Positions 14,366-14,429 of a DNA stretch of 14,429 nucleotides are shown one piece after another; within the stretch, counting starts at the first letter, position 1, and every line of letters begins with the position of its first letter. The translations under genes were made by a program, and so were the position numbers. The notes under the pieces were generated by a model. It ran no database searches. It saw only the letters and a program-made list of their open reading frames with translations, and was not told where the DNA came from. Where the stretch lies: the NCBI GenBank assembly GCA_015068545.1, contig SVKH01000025.1, positions 1-14,429 on the forward strand, read 5' to 3'. Source of the stretch: Oscillospiraceae bacterium (GTDB lineage: Bacteria; Bacillota; Clostridia; UBA1381).

Positions 14366-14429
14366 AATACACAGCTAAAAAACGGTATTAAAACCCAAGC
14401 TGATTTAAAGGAAAGCCAAAAGCAAAAAA
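14366..14429 (+). other. Window end after aroF, no gene seen
   Basis: Sixty-four AT-rich bases. I find no convincing hairpin with a T tract, so either the operon terminator lies further downstream or the operon continues. An AAAGG sequence occurs near 14408, but no start codon follows it before the window ends. Confidence 0.4.

Noticed and set aside
14370..14402. CAGCT...AGCTG inverted repeat after aroF as an operon terminator.
   Set aside because: Only 5 bp with a loop of over 20 nt and no T tract.

Overview
The window is a gene-dense, single-strand stretch: every gene I accept is on the + strand. It looks like an anaerobic low-to-mid-GC Bacillota genome, most likely class Clostridia. Reasons: the topA-trmFO pairing, purine-rich Shine-Dalgarno sequences (GGAGG, AAAGGA), strong rho-independent terminators, a TM1266-family 'iron-only hydrogenase system regulator', a DUF6062-type protein, and clostridial-looking chorismate synthase and P-protein variants. 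I cannot name a genus.

Layout. (1) 1-4845: the 3' part of topA (the window starts just before its catalytic Tyr), trmFO, a membrane-anchored thioredoxin-like protein that has lost its CXXC, and argS, closed by a terminator at 4805-4845. (2) 4887-5879: a two-gene unit, the TM1266-family ACT-like protein and a DUF6062-type protein with two CxxC...CxxH modules, closed by a perfect hairpin terminator. (3) 5880-5938: a palindromic REP-like element able to form two mutually exclusive hairpins. (4) 5971-6374: a consensus promoter and a leader region. (5) 6375-14365: a complete aromatic amino-acid supra-operon, pheA-aroB-aroC-aroE/K fusion-aroQ-aroA-tyrA-aroF. Its genes overlap by 4 bp or are separated by 1-20 bp.

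How the genes work together. The operon encodes all seven steps from erythrose-4-phosphate and PEP to chorismate: DAHP synthase, AroB, AroQ, AroE, AroK, AroA and AroC. It adds both branch enzymes, chorismate mutase/prephenate dehydratase toward Phe and prephenate dehydrogenase toward Tyr. No trp gene and no aminotransferase is present.

The most interesting element is the leader at 6032-6212. It holds an unannotated 35-codon ORF with 6 Phe and 6 Tyr codons, 11 of them inside a 16-codon block. It is followed by a perfect 12-bp terminator hairpin. Two competing pairings can be read directly: a 'protector' (6052-6059 with 6123-6130) and an 'antiterminator' (6120-6132 with 6182-6194), the latter sharing bases with the terminator stem (6178-6189 with 6198-6209). 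This is the logic of classical ribosome-mediated attenuation, tuned jointly to Phe and Tyr. It matches the operon's products and lies in a lineage where T-box control would be the more expected solution.
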